Shown: positions 1-8,296 of the stretch, one piece after another
Layout of the letters: each line of letters starts with the position of its first letter
Numbering within the stretch: position 1 is the stretch's first letter
DNA from: Bog-950 sp046329495
Lineage (GTDB): Bacteria > Bacteroidota > Bacteroidia > Chitinophagales > LD1
DNA length: 64,000 nucleotides
Assembly: GCA_046329495.1 (NCBI GenBank)
Contig: JAXLUO010000003.1
Span: 124,001-188,000, forward strand
Direction: 5' to 3'
Position numbers and translations under genes: made by a program
Notes under the pieces: model-generated
Databases searched by the model: none
The model's input: the letters and a program-made list of their open reading frames with translations, nothing else
What the model was told of the DNA's origin: nothing

Positions 1-966
1 GTTTTTGTTGATGGCGTAGGTAAATACCTTCTCCACCCAGTTCCAATGGTCTGCAGCCCAAACAAAACCTTCGTACGTGCCATCGGGCACGTAGGTAAAC
101 GTAGCACCTTTGGCCTTGTCGGAAGGAGGTGCTACATGGTCAAAAACGATCATCTCAAGCGAGGGGTCGTAATTTAAATGGGTGGTAGCATTCCACTTGT
201 ATTCTATAAAAAAACGGCTAAGCGTATCGCGCTCTTTTATGGCTGCGGTATCCGTATATTTAAAGTAAAAAAGCGGGGCGCCGAATTTGGGTTTTTTATC
301 TTCGGAAAAAGTAAGAACGTCTATGATTTTGCGACGCGCTAATTGATCCACTGCTTCGTATCCGAACAGTGTATAGTAGTTCTTTCCTTTTACTGTTTTT
401 TGTATGATGTTATAATAGAGTTGTCCCCACCAATTATTGGGCCCCAAAACTTGTTGGGTTCCATATGCCAGTGTGTCGCCGGCATCGAATAAGGGAAACA
501 TAGTAAGCTCTCTGCTACGCATTTGAATTACGCCGTAATAACGGATGTAGGGTTTCTCGAAAAAGGTGTCTCGTCCGGTTTTGGAATATTTAGCAGGAAT
601 GTTGACCGGAACGGTTGTATAAAGTTGCCAGGTGAGGATACGGAACGTGCTATCGGGCGGGTAAACCTTTGAGATAGTTTCGAACGAATCGAAAGGGAAA
701 TAAAAAGAGTTAGGTGTTTTGAGGGCCTGCACCAACTTGGGGATGAAAGAATAGCAAGCTTTTTTGCGGTTTTCGAGCACCGTATCCATGGTAAAAAGAT
801 TGGATAGACGGTGTAGGGTATCCTCCATTAAAGCAAGGTATTTTTGGTCGGCCGGGGTGAGGATATTTACCAGCGGGGCAGGTACCGGGCGGCCGGTAGG
901 TTTATAGATTTGAGCCTGTGCTGAAAACAGTGTAAAAAGGGGGAGGAGAAAGAGGAAATTTCGCAT
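1..966 (-). CDS. Secreted protein of unknown function (3' part missing)
   Basis: The reading frame starts at the ATG at 964-966 on the minus strand and stays open to the left edge, so the C-terminus is missing and 322 codons are visible. The protein opens with a clear signal peptide (MRNFLFLLPLFTLFSAQAQ), so it is exported to the periplasm or outer membrane. The mature part has many aromatic residues and short beta-like segments, with no catalytic motif I recognise. It is transcribed divergently from the T9SS cargo gene at 1234, across about 270 bases. I cannot name the family. It resembles the many lineage-specific secreted proteins of Bacteroidota. The gene itself is secure because the frame is long, the signal peptide is good and the codon use matches its neighbours. 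Confidence 0.8.
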   Translation of the reverse strand, partial: MRNFLFLLPLFTLFSAQAQIYKPTGRPVPAPLVNILTPADQKYLALMEDTLHRLSNLFTMDTVLENRKKACYSFIPKLVQALKTPNSFYFPFDSFETISKVYPPDSTFRILTWQLYTTVPVNIPAKYSKTGRDTFFEKPYIRYYGVIQMRSRELTMFPLFDAGDTLAYGTQQVLGPNNWWGQLYYNIIQKTVKGKNYYTLFGYEAVDQLARRKIIDVLTFSEDKKPKFGAPLFYFKYTDTAAIKERDTLSRFFIEYKWNATTHLNYDPSLEMIVFDHVAPPSDKAKGATFTYVPDGTYEGFVWAADHWNWVEKVFTYAINKN

Positions 967-1197
967 GCTGTTATTTAACGTTTCGGCGGTTTTATTTATT
1001 ACCTGCAAAGCGCAGGCCAAAGGAACTAAAAAGGCGGTTAGCTTTAAATAAAAGTGTTTTTTTAGCTAAAGTAACAGGCATAAAAAGATAAACTGCGAAT
1101 GGTAATTTAAGATATGGCGAAAAGGCAATTAACATAGTAGTGTCATCTTTTTCAACATTCAATAATACGGCCGATAATAAGCTTAACTTTATCCTAT

Positions 1198-1205
1198 TAT
1201 ATTTG
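1198..1205 (+). promoter_or_regulatory. Candidate -7 box (TATATTTG)
   Basis: This matches the Bacteroidota primary sigma -7 consensus TAnnTTTG and lies 28 bases before the start of the T9SS cargo gene at 1234. No good -33 TTTG is visible at the usual spacing. Confidence 0.5.
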
Positions 1206-1233
1206 ACCATATTTCTAAACCAAAACGCCCTAA

Positions 1234-3138
1234 ATGAAAAGGCTTTTACTTGCCCTATTTTTAGCAACGGGAATCGCACAACTTGCGAACGCCCAGTGTG
1301 CGCAGTGTACCCCGGTAAACTGCTCGAGCACCAAACCAACAGGTGGTTTGTGCAATAACCTTCCCGATGATACAGCGGGTAAGACGTACGACAACGTAAT
1401 TTCGTTCTACATGCCCAAGAAACTTACCGACCCTACCACCTTATCGCAGTGTGGTGGATGCTCGAGTGTTGACCTGCGGCAAATAGACATTGTAGGTATA
1501 CAAGGATTGCCTCCGGGCTTAAGCTATACCGCCAGCCAGGGCGGCAGCTACAACGTAGCCGGCGGCGACTCGCTTGGTTGTGTTCGTTTCTGCGGTATTC
1601 CGGTTGCACCCGGCACTTACTATGTTACCGTAAACCTGCTGGCTGACGTTACTGCAAACGGTACACCAATCGGTTCGGTGCAGGCTAATGACCAACCGCA
1701 AAGCTACCGCGACACCATGGTAATTTATCCCGGCCAGGGAGCCTGCCCAACCTCCTTTGATTTAGGAGCCGGTGGTTGCGTTACCCAGGCTTGCGATTCG
1801 GTGCATGTTGATTTGAATGCCACCTTAACCAACAGCAATTGTTCGAACCTGATTTCGTACGACTGGAGTTATGGTAATGGCGGAACATCGCACAGCAAAA
1901 CACCGGGTGGTGTTACTTACAACACCCCTGACACCTTTCCATTAACCCTGGTAACTACCTATTATACTTACCGCGTTAAATCGGTAACTGTTACTGTAAC
2001 CGGTGGTTATACCGGTGATATTGAGGAACTGACCGGTGCATCTAAACCGGATCCTTATATCCGTATCAATTCGCTGGCTTTCAGTAATCGCGGATCGAGC
2101 TCGGATCAGAACAGCAATACCTATAATAACCTGAACCTGGTAATACCTGATGCAAGCTGCGGTTCGCCACTTGAAATTCAGGTATGGGACGAAGATACCG
2201 GCCCTCCACAAGGCACCAACCCACTGGGTTCGCAGGATGACCATATTAACGACCATTATGTTACGCCGGGTGTACCTAACCAGGTAGTTTCGTTGTTAGG
2301 CAATTCCAGCGTTGCTGTAACCTTTGATACCGTTGCTACCAGCAGCGTTACGGAAACAGTAAATATTATCGTTAACCCGCACCCTCCGGTTCCGGTTCTG
2401 GTTGTTGGTTCCGATTCAATCTGTAACGGTGATTCAACTACTGTTTCGATTGCACAATCGTTAACCGGTTACAACTACGAATGGTGGTTAAATGATACTA
2501 CCCAATTATTGACTGCTGATTCGGCCATTTGGGCTAAAAAATCGGGCACCTACAAGGTTAAAATTACTGACCTTGCAACCGGTTGCAGCGAATGGTCGGG
2601 TTATGCAAACCTGGCAGTAGGCACACCTCCGCCATCAAACATCAACGTGTTGTTTAACCAGGCCAATATGCAGTGCTTTGTATCGCCTTTCCCTGCAACG
2701 GGTTTTGCGGTAGATTGGTTCTACAACGGCAACCTGGTAACAGGCCAGCACGGCAAGTTTTTGTCGTATCTGGGTAACGGCGATTACAGTGCTATCCTGT
2801 ACAACGTAGACTTCCCGTTCTGCCGCACCGAAAGCGCTGTTAACAATGTATTTGTATCGGGCATAAACGAAGCAGCTGCTTCACCAATTTATGATATGAC
2901 AGTAGCACCTAACCCTAACAAGGGCAAGTTTAACCTGCACTTTGCGCTGGACAGCCGCGAGGACATCCGCATGACTGTTACCAACGTAATGGGCCAGAAC
3001 GTGTTTGAAAGAAAACTGAGTGGTTTTACCGGCGATTTTAACGAAGAACTGGATTTAACCGGCTTAAGCAAGGGTGTTTATGTGCTGAACCTGGAAACTG
3101 CGGGCAGCAAAATGAACAAGCTTGTTGTAGTTCAATAA
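1234..3138 (+). CDS. Secreted T9SS type A cargo protein, Cys-rich, with PKD/Ig-like region
   Basis: This 634-residue protein has a signal peptide (MKRLLLALFLATGIAQLANA) and a C-terminal T9SS sorting domain over about the last 80 residues. The domain starts with an APNPNKGKF-type motif and ends in a short basic/hydrophobic tail, so the protein should be exported by T9SS and anchored or released at the cell surface. The N-terminal 160 residues are rich in cysteine pairs (CAQCTP, CGGCSS, CVRFC). They resemble the N-terminal domain of the next two genes (GCxxxxG and GxY patterns after an LPxG stretch), which suggests a tandem family. The middle has repeated Ig/PKD-like beta segments. No enzyme motif is seen, so adhesion or a surface-layer role is a guess. 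A hairpin terminator follows directly. Confidence 0.85.
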   Translation: MKRLLLALFLATGIAQLANAQCAQCTPVNCSSTKPTGGLCNNLPDDTAGKTYDNVISFYMPKKLTDPTTLSQCGGCSSVDLRQIDIVGIQGLPPGLSYTASQGGSYNVAGGDSLGCVRFCGIPVAPGTYYVTVNLLADVTANGTPIGSVQANDQPQSYRDTMVIYPGQGACPTSFDLGAGGCVTQACDSVHVDLNATLTNSNCSNLISYDWSYGNGGTSHSKTPGGVTYNTPDTFPLTLVTTYYTYRVKSVTVTVTGGYTGDIEELTGASKPDPYIRINSLAFSNRGSSSDQNSNTYNNLNLVIPDASCGSPLEIQVWDEDTGPPQGTNPLGSQDDHINDHYVTPGVPNQVVSLLGNSSVAVTFDTVATSSVTETVNIIVNPHPPVPVLVVGSDSICNGDSTTVSIAQSLTGYNYEWWLNDTTQLLTADSAIWAKKSGTYKVKITDLATGCSEWSGYANLAVGTPPPSNINVLFNQANMQCFVSPFPATGFAVDWFYNGNLVTGQHGKFLSYLGNGDYSAILYNVDFPFCRTESAVNNVFVSGINEAAASPIYDMTVAPNPNKGKFNLHFALDSREDIRMTVTNVMGQNVFERKLSGFTGDFNEELDLTGLSKGVYVLNLETAGSKMNKLVVVQ

Positions 3139-3146
3139 GATACGTA

Positions 3147-3180
3147 CCGGTGGCTGTTTATTAAAGCGGCCACCGGCTTT
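3147..3180 (+). terminator. Rho-independent terminator
   Basis: An 8-bp stem CCGGTGGC/GCCACCGG (3147-3154 with 3169-3176) is followed by a short T-run. It ends the transcript of the cargo gene at 1234. Confidence 0.75.
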
Positions 3181-3224
3181 TAAAAATTTGTGAATAACTA
3201 TTAGGGAGGTTCAAAAAGCTTCCC

Positions 3225-3232
3225 TATTTTTG
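3225..3232 (+). promoter_or_regulatory. Candidate -7 box (TATTTTTG)
   Basis: This is a perfect TAnnTTTG match 36 bases before the ATG at 3269. The terminator immediately upstream supports an independent promoter here. Confidence 0.5.
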
Positions 3233-3268
3233 TAATATTATCAATTAGAAACTAAAACGAACGTGCTC

Positions 3269-4111
3269 ATGAAAAAAGTAATTTTTACTCTGTTCTCTGC
3301 TACTGTAATGTATTTCGGCGCACAGGCCCAGTATTGTGGTGCTTCAGGCAATACCGTATGTTCTCCATCAGGAACTATGACCAAGCCAGGCCTTTCTCCG
3401 CTATCTGACAGTCTGCCTCCGGTGGTTAACGGCTTTGACGCTAACACTGTAATCCAATTCAAAAACTTCGATACTATCACCTTCAGCGGTCAGGTAGTAA
3501 CTATCTCCTCTTTAAAGGTAGATACCATTAACAACCTGCCTTTAGGAACTTGTTGGGCTACTAACAAGAGCAATAACACTTTCCAAAACCAGGAAGACGG
3601 TTGTATCAAAGTATCAGGTATGGTATGTTCTGACCCAGGCCAGTACAAACTGTATATCGTAGTAACAGCTAACATCGGTATTCCTATTACTACCAACGCT
3701 GATGCTGCTAACCTGATGTATTTTGTACGTGTTAAGAACCAAGGCGATGCTGATGTTGCTATCGACTCAACTCAAACTTCAGCTAACCCATTCATTAAGC
3801 CTGCCGGTTATGCTCAAACTCAGAACTGTAACGTAGGTATAAAAGAAGTTAGCGGTTTAAACAGCCTGAACGTAGTTCCAAACCCATTCACTAACAACGC
3901 AGTTGTATCATTCTACAGCACTAAGAGCGGTGTTATGACTGAGCGTATCACTAACATGATTGGCGCTGAAGTTTACAGCAACAACATTGAAGTGAAAGTA
4001 GGTGAGAATACATCGGTTATCAACCGTAACAACCTGCCAGCAGGTGTTTACTTCTACGCTTTAAGCGATGGCCGTAACAACACTGTTAAGCGCATTGTAA
4101 TTTCAGAATAA
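3269..4111 (+). CDS. Secreted T9SS type A cargo protein (tandem paralogue 1)
   Basis: The protein has 280 residues from the ATG at 3269. A GTG two codons earlier is possible, but the ATG gives a standard signal peptide (MKKVIFTLFSATVMYFGAQA). The mature N-terminus has a YCGASGNTVCSPSG motif, then a beta-rich domain with GTCWATN and a GCIKVSG stretch. The last 75 residues form a T9SS sorting domain (VVPNPFTNNA ... GVYFYALSDG ... KRIVISE). It aligns along its full length with the next gene (shared VCSPxG, GxCWAxN, GxYKL, NPxT, NNxxAGVYF motifs), so the two come from a duplication. The N-terminal domain is also related to that of the gene at 1234. The function is unknown; it is a surface or secreted protein. 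Confidence 0.87.
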   Translation: MKKVIFTLFSATVMYFGAQAQYCGASGNTVCSPSGTMTKPGLSPLSDSLPPVVNGFDANTVIQFKNFDTITFSGQVVTISSLKVDTINNLPLGTCWATNKSNNTFQNQEDGCIKVSGMVCSDPGQYKLYIVVTANIGIPITTNADAANLMYFVRVKNQGDADVAIDSTQTSANPFIKPAGYAQTQNCNVGIKEVSGLNSLNVVPNPFTNNAVVSFYSTKSGVMTERITNMIGAEVYSNNIEVKVGENTSVINRNNLPAGVYFYALSDGRNNTVKRIVISE

Positions 4112-4134
4112 GGTTGTTGAAAACTTTAACGAGA

Positions 4135-4164
4135 AAGTCTTTCCTGAAAGGGAGAGACTTTTTT
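4135..4164 (+). terminator. Rho-independent terminator
   Basis: The stem AAGTCT/AGACTT (4135-4140 with 4155-4160), extended inwards by weaker pairs, is followed by TTTTTT. It lies between the two tandem T9SS paralogues, so they are probably separate transcripts. Confidence 0.65.
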
Positions 4165-4206
4165 GTTTTGTGCTGCGAAAGTTTCGCTATTATTTAAACC
4201 AAAACA

Positions 4207-5049
4207 ATGTTTATGAAGAAGTTAATCTCTACACTTTTACTATCCTGCACTTTAGCATATGGTTTTTCGCAAGCTTGCGGAAATAACGGCGGCAGCGTAT
4301 GCTCGCCTGATGGCAGTTTAAGCAGCCCCGGTTTTGCCGATATGAATACCGTCCCCTGTGCCGAGCGCCAGGTTGCTTACAGCGCTGTATTGCAGTTCCA
4401 GATGTTTGATGTATTCAACTTTTTGGGTCAGCAGAGCGTTGACAGTATTGAATTTGTATCGATAGATAACCTGCCCTGCGGTATTTGCTGGGCTGTAAAC
4501 CAAACCGACAAGCGTTACAGCGCTAACGAATATGGTTGTGTTAAGTTTAGCGGAACTACCAACGATGCTGCCGGCCAATACAAACTGGGTCTGGCGTTAA
4601 AAGCATGGATCAATGGCGCAGCTCAGGCACAAAATATCCCTGCCTCGTTAACCGACCAAACAGGTATTCGTTTAATACTGCGTGTTAAGGATAATGGCAG
4701 CAGCAACTGTCCTAACGTAGATACTGCCGCTAATTCTCCATTAAACTTAACGGCCAGCCTAAGCTGCCCTGTGGGAATTAATGAAGTGGCTAAGGTGTCG
4801 TCAATTTCAATTGTTCCGAACCCAATGACCAGTCAGGCTGCTGTAAACCTGGTAGCTGCTGAAGCAGGCGTTTACACATTAACTGTTACCGATATGACCG
4901 GCAAAGCAGTTGAAACTAAAACTGTGGAACTAAAAACAGGTGCCAATACAACTGTTATTGAGCGCAACAACATGGCTGCCGGTGTTTACTTTTTACAAGT
5001 AAGCGATGGTAAGAATGTTGTTACCCGCCGTTTTTCGGTTAGCGAATAA
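4207..5049 (+). CDS. Secreted T9SS type A cargo protein (tandem paralogue 2)
   Basis: The protein has 280 residues and starts at 4207 or at the ATG two codons later (MKKLIS..., as in its paralogue). After the signal peptide come a GNNGGSVCSPDG motif, the GICWAVNQ and GCVKFSG stretches, and a C-terminal sorting domain (IVPNPMTSQA ... GVYFLQVSDG ... RRFSVSE). It is collinear with the gene at 3269, with no large insertions. The conserved cysteines probably form disulfides in the periplasm or on the surface. A strong terminator follows. I do not recognise a named family for the N-terminal domain. Confidence 0.87.
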   Translation: MFMKKLISTLLLSCTLAYGFSQACGNNGGSVCSPDGSLSSPGFADMNTVPCAERQVAYSAVLQFQMFDVFNFLGQQSVDSIEFVSIDNLPCGICWAVNQTDKRYSANEYGCVKFSGTTNDAAGQYKLGLALKAWINGAAQAQNIPASLTDQTGIRLILRVKDNGSSNCPNVDTAANSPLNLTASLSCPVGINEVAKVSSISIVPNPMTSQAAVNLVAAEAGVYTLTVTDMTGKAVETKTVELKTGANTTVIERNNMAAGVYFLQVSDGKNVVTRRFSVSE

Positions 5050-5079
5050 TTTGCTGAAATTACCGGTGTAAATAAAAAA

Positions 5080-5107
5080 GGCGCGGAGTGTTCCGCGCCT
5101 TTTTTTT
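5080..5107 (+). terminator. Strong Rho-independent terminator
   Basis: An 8-bp GC-rich stem GGCGCGGA/TCCGCGCC with loop GTGT (5080-5099) is followed by eight T. It ends the T9SS gene block. Confidence 0.9.
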
Positions 5108-5122
5108 ATGAGGGGGGTATCC

Positions 5123-5130
5123 TATTTTCG
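5123..5130 (+). promoter_or_regulatory. Candidate -7 box (TATTTTCG)
   Basis: This is a TAnnTTCG variant of the Bacteroidota -7 box, 27 bases before the DUF962 gene. The same TTCG variant recurs before other genes in this window. Confidence 0.4.
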
Positions 5131-5156
5131 CCCAATTACCAAACCAATTAGGGCTA

Positions 5157-5621
5157 ATGAAAAGTATACAAAACTGGCTTGATGAATATGCCGTAAGCCA
5201 CCAAAACCCAATTAATAAAACGATACACTGGATTTGTGTGCCGCTTATATTCTTCAGCATTATGGGCATGCTATACAGCGTTAAATTTCCGGTGGAACTT
5301 ATGGCCGGCTATAAACTGAATTTGGCGTTGCCGATTTTGGTTGGCGTTATCCTCTATTACTTTATGTTATCGCGAACCTTGTGGATTGGCATGCTGTTAT
5401 ATTCGGCGGTATGTGTGCTGGCTGCAGAAGGCATTGAGCGCACGGGTTTGCCTTTATGGTTGGTTTGTATTGCCATTTTTGTGCTGGCATGGGTAGGTCA
5501 GTTTTACGGACACAATGTAGAAGGCAAGAAGCCAAGTTTTTTTAAGGATTTGCAATTTTTAATGATAGGACCGGCCTGGTTAATGAGCTTTATTTACAAG
5601 CGGCTTGGCGTTAGTTTGTAA
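5157..5621 (+). CDS. DUF962 / Mpo1-like integral membrane protein
   Basis: This 154-residue protein belongs to the DUF962 (YGL010w/Mpo1-like) family. The N-terminal hallmark is a cytosolic LDEYAVSHQNPINKTIHWICVP-like stretch, with histidines at residues 14 and 23, leading into the first membrane segment. Four hydrophobic segments follow, and a conserved GHNVEGKKPS motif lies near residue 118. In yeast, Mpo1 is an Fe(II)-dependent dioxygenase that shortens 2-hydroxy fatty acids. The conserved histidines here would fit metal binding, but the bacterial activity is inferred. It may share a promoter with the DUF1571 gene 55 bases downstream. Confidence 0.85.
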   Translation: MKSIQNWLDEYAVSHQNPINKTIHWICVPLIFFSIMGMLYSVKFPVELMAGYKLNLALPILVGVILYYFMLSRTLWIGMLLYSAVCVLAAEGIERTGLPLWLVCIAIFVLAWVGQFYGHNVEGKKPSFFKDLQFLMIGPAWLMSFIYKRLGVSL

Positions 5622-5676
5622 TACGGTATGATGTTTGTAAAACAATAACTAATCAACCATTCAATTAAAACCAATA

Positions 5677-6543
5677 ATGAAGAAATCGATTTTTGTAGTT
5701 GCCGCCGTTGCCGTAATAGCGATGTTCAACTTTTCAGCCTCGGCACCTGAAAGCGTAACCCACCAGATAATAACCAAAATGCTGAATGCGATGAATTCGG
5801 CTAAAGGGTTTACTTACACTATGAAGAGCAATGAGCGTATTGTGGGTATGAAAAACCTGCGCGGTGGCGACATTTATACCAAGGTAAATGTGAACCCGCA
5901 GAAGCTGTATTTAAAGATGATTACCGACCCTAACAAGGGAACCGAGATACTGTATGTAAAAGGCGAGCGCGATGGTAAGGCTGTGGTGAACCCCGGTAAG
6001 ATGTTGCCTACGCTAAAATTTTTGCCAACCAACAGCATGCTTACCAAAGAGCAGCACCATGTGATTACTACTTCGGGTTTTTCAACCACAGCACGTATTA
6101 TGGCCGATGCGGTAAGAAGAGCGGATGCCGAGGCTAAGTTTGATTCGGTATTTAAATACCCCGGCGATGTGGAGTGGGGCGGCCGCAAATGTTACAAGAT
6201 TGTAATTGAAGACCCTACCTGGACCTACACCACGTACAAGGCGTTGCCCAACGAAAAAATGAATGACATTGCCACTAAGCTGATGATACCGGAATACAGC
6301 CTGGTAGAATTGAATGGTGTAAAGAACTTTGAAGAGAACCTGGGTGGCCGTACCTTAAAAGTGCCTACCAGTTATGCCAAGAAGACCATCCTGTTTATCG
6401 ATAAGCAGACCTTTATGCCGATACTGCAGGAGATGCACGACGATAAAGGGATTTTTGAACATTATGAGTTCAGCAACCTGGTGATTAACCCGACCTTTAA
6501 GGCAGATGAGTTTACCGAAGATTTTTCGGAATACGGATTCTAA
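5677..6543 (+). CDS. DUF1571 family exported protein with LysM-like segment
   Basis: The protein has 288 residues with a signal peptide (MKKSIFVVAAVAVIAMFNFSASA). The body fits the DUF1571 family: a lipocalin/LolA-like beta fold for a periplasmic lipid- or ligand-binding protein, with KGFTYTMKSNERIVG near the start and a FEHYEFSNLVINP motif near the end. Around residues 189-225 a stretch of the form NDIATKLMI-PEYSLVELNGV ... LKVP looks like a LysM repeat. That would give peptidoglycan contact in the middle of the domain. No partner gene is obvious. A terminator follows. Confidence 0.78.
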   Translation: MKKSIFVVAAVAVIAMFNFSASAPESVTHQIITKMLNAMNSAKGFTYTMKSNERIVGMKNLRGGDIYTKVNVNPQKLYLKMITDPNKGTEILYVKGERDGKAVVNPGKMLPTLKFLPTNSMLTKEQHHVITTSGFSTTARIMADAVRRADAEAKFDSVFKYPGDVEWGGRKCYKIVIEDPTWTYTTYKALPNEKMNDIATKLMIPEYSLVELNGVKNFEENLGGRTLKVPTSYAKKTILFIDKQTFMPILQEMHDDKGIFEHYEFSNLVINPTFKADEFTEDFSEYGF

Positions 6544-6565
6544 AAAATGAAGTTGAAAGAAATTG

Positions 6566-6602
6566 TTCAGCCCTTTGCGAAAGTGAAGGGCTGAATTTTT
6601 TT
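6566..6602 (+). terminator. Rho-independent terminator
   Basis: A 10-bp stem TTCAGCCCTT/AAGGGCTGAA (6566-6575 with 6586-6595) is followed by seven T. It separates the DUF1571 gene from the convergent pyrB gene, and its T-run touches the pyrB stop. Confidence 0.85.
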
Positions 6603-7524
6603 AGCTACGACCGGCAAGCAGGTAAAGCACTGCCATACGGATGGCTACCCCGTTTTCTACCTGTTGCAGAATGATAGATTGTTTAGAGTCGGCCACATCG
6701 CTGTTTAATTCCACGCCGCGGTTAATGGGGCCGGGGTGCATGATGGTGATGTCCTTGTTAAGCGAATCAAGCAGTTGGCGGTTTACGCCGTAAAACAGGG
6801 CGTATTCGCGTAGGGATGGCACAAATTTAATGTCCATACGCTCCAACTGAATGCGGAGTACATTGGCTACATCGCACCATTCTAAAGCCTTTTTAAGGTT
6901 GGGTTCGTAGGTTACGCCCATTTCCTCGATATACTTTGGAACCAGGGTTGGAGGGCCGCATACTTTAACTTTAGCGCCCATTTTTATCATGAGTGGTATA
7001 TCGCTACCGGCAACACGGGAGTGTTTGATATCGCCCACAATGAGGTAGTTTAAGCCTTTCAGTGTTTTAAATTTCTCGCGCACCGAATAGCCATCCAATA
7101 ACCCTTGTGTAGGGTGTTCGTGTGTGCCATCGCCGGCGTTAACGATGTTGGCGGGTATGTGTTTGGCCAGAAATTCGGGGGCACCGCTGCTGCTGTGGCG
7201 CATAACAATCATATCCACCTTCATGGCTAAGATGTTGCGGACCGTATCGAGCAGGGTTTCGCCTTTTTTTACTGAGGAGCCTGAAGCGGAGAAATTGATA
7301 GTATCAGCGCTGAGGCGTTTTTCGGCCAGTTCGAAACTAATGCGGGTGCGGGTGGAGTCTTCGAAGAAGAGGTTGGCGATAGTGATATCGCGTAGTGAAG
7401 GCACCTTTTTAATAGGGCGCTGTAGAACCTCTTTAAAATTATCGGCAGTTTGAAAAATAAGGTCGATGTCAGATTTCTGAAGATGTTTGATGCCGGTTAA
7501 GTGTTTTGTGCTCAATGCGCTCAT
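6601..7524 (-). CDS. pyrB: Aspartate carbamoyltransferase, catalytic subunit
   Basis: PyrB joins carbamoyl phosphate and aspartate to N-carbamoyl-L-aspartate, the committed step of pyrimidine synthesis. The 307-residue length is normal. The carbamoyl-phosphate loop STRTR lies near residue 56, the HPTQGLLDGY motif near residue 137, and HPGPINRGVE near the C-terminus. It lies 24 bases downstream of pyrR on the same strand, the standard pyrR-pyrB operon order. No regulatory subunit gene (pyrI) is nearby, so an unregulated trimer with control through PyrR is likely. Confidence 0.97.
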   Translation of the reverse strand: MSALSTKHLTGIKHLQKSDIDLIFQTADNFKEVLQRPIKKVPSLRDITIANLFFEDSTRTRISFELAEKRLSADTINFSASGSSVKKGETLLDTVRNILAMKVDMIVMRHSSSGAPEFLAKHIPANIVNAGDGTHEHPTQGLLDGYSVREKFKTLKGLNYLIVGDIKHSRVAGSDIPLMIKMGAKVKVCGPPTLVPKYIEEMGVTYEPNLKKALEWCDVANVLRIQLERMDIKFVPSLREYALFYGVNRQLLDSLNKDITIMHPGPINRGVELNSDVADSKQSIILQQVENGVAIRMAVLYLLAGRS

Positions 7525-7548
7525 CGACCAGTTGCTTTATTTTAGTTA

Positions 7549-8091
7549 TTACTCTTTATCATCTACAATCCACACTTTATCTACTCCGTCGGTTTCTTTC
7601 CATTCTACCTTTACTTTTTCGGAAGTAATGGAGTCGATAACCTTGCCCACGTATTTGGCCTGGATTGGCAGGTGCCTTTGCAGGCGGCGGTCAACCAGCA
7701 CCAGTAATTCCACGTCTGCCGGACGGCCATAATCAAGCATGGCATCGAGGGCGGAGCGGATTGTGCGGCCGGTGTATAACACGTCATCGATAAGGATGAT
7801 ATTCTTATTCTCGAGGTTAAAGCGGATATCGGTTTTATCGGCTATCATGGGCCCTTTACGGCGGAAATCGTCGCGGTAGAAGGTGATATCCAGTTTACCG
7901 TATTCAATGTTATCGGTTTTCAGGATTTTGCAAAGCTGCTTGTAGATACGATCGGCCAGGGCAACACCCCGTGGCTGCACGCCTATGAGGGCTGATTTTG
8001 AAAAATCTTTATGTTGTTCAATTAACTGATGACAAAGCCGGGTTATGGTCAGGTCAAGTTTTTTGCTGTCGAGTATTACACGAGGTTGCAT
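7549..8091 (-). CDS. pyrR: PyrR bifunctional regulator / uracil phosphoribosyltransferase
   Basis: This phosphoribosyltransferase has the PRPP-binding motif ILIDDVLYTGRTIRSA and an N-terminal GVQPRGVALADRI motif, typical of PyrR. In Gram-positives PyrR binds pyr mRNA and controls attenuation. In Bacteroidota its regulatory role is less certain, and it may act mainly as uracil phosphoribosyltransferase. I chose the ATG at 8089-8091 (MQPRVILDSKK, 180 residues), which fits the family. The frame continues upstream to 8217, but the extra 42 residues are not family-like and cover the promoter. I see no clear pyr-type attenuator between the genes. Confidence 0.93.
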   Translation of the reverse strand: MQPRVILDSKKLDLTITRLCHQLIEQHKDFSKSALIGVQPRGVALADRIYKQLCKILKTDNIEYGKLDITFYRDDFRRKGPMIADKTDIRFNLENKNIILIDDVLYTGRTIRSALDAMLDYGRPADVELLVLVDRRLQRHLPIQAKYVGKVIDSITSEKVKVEWKETDGVDKVWIVDDKE

Positions 8092-8106
8092 CTCTGAAAG
8101 GCTGAG

Positions 8107-8114
8107 CGAATATA
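8107..8114 (-). promoter_or_regulatory. Candidate -7 box for pyrR-pyrB (TATATTCG, minus strand)
   Basis: On the minus strand this reads TATATTCG, a TTCG variant of the -7 box, 15 bases before the chosen pyrR ATG. It supports the shorter pyrR start. Confidence 0.4.
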
Positions 8115-8227
8115 TAAAAAGGAAACGAGTACGTAGGTCGTAGTATAAAAAGGGATGGTTGAATAAGGGGGTGGTAAGGGCCTTTAAAGGCGGTTTTTCA
8201 TTGGTAAAGGCATGCACAGAGTGTGCA

Positions 8228-8235
8228 TAACTTTG
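8228..8235 (+). promoter_or_regulatory. Candidate -7 box (TAACTTTG)
   Basis: This is a perfect TAnnTTTG match upstream of the SWIB gene, leaving a leader of about 60 bases to the ATG at 8297. That leader excludes the longer reading frame that begins at 8249. Confidence 0.5.
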
Positions 8236-8296
8236 TAGTGGTAAAATTGTGGTACATGGGGGACATGCTTACTTTTCACTTATTAAAATTAAAAAC

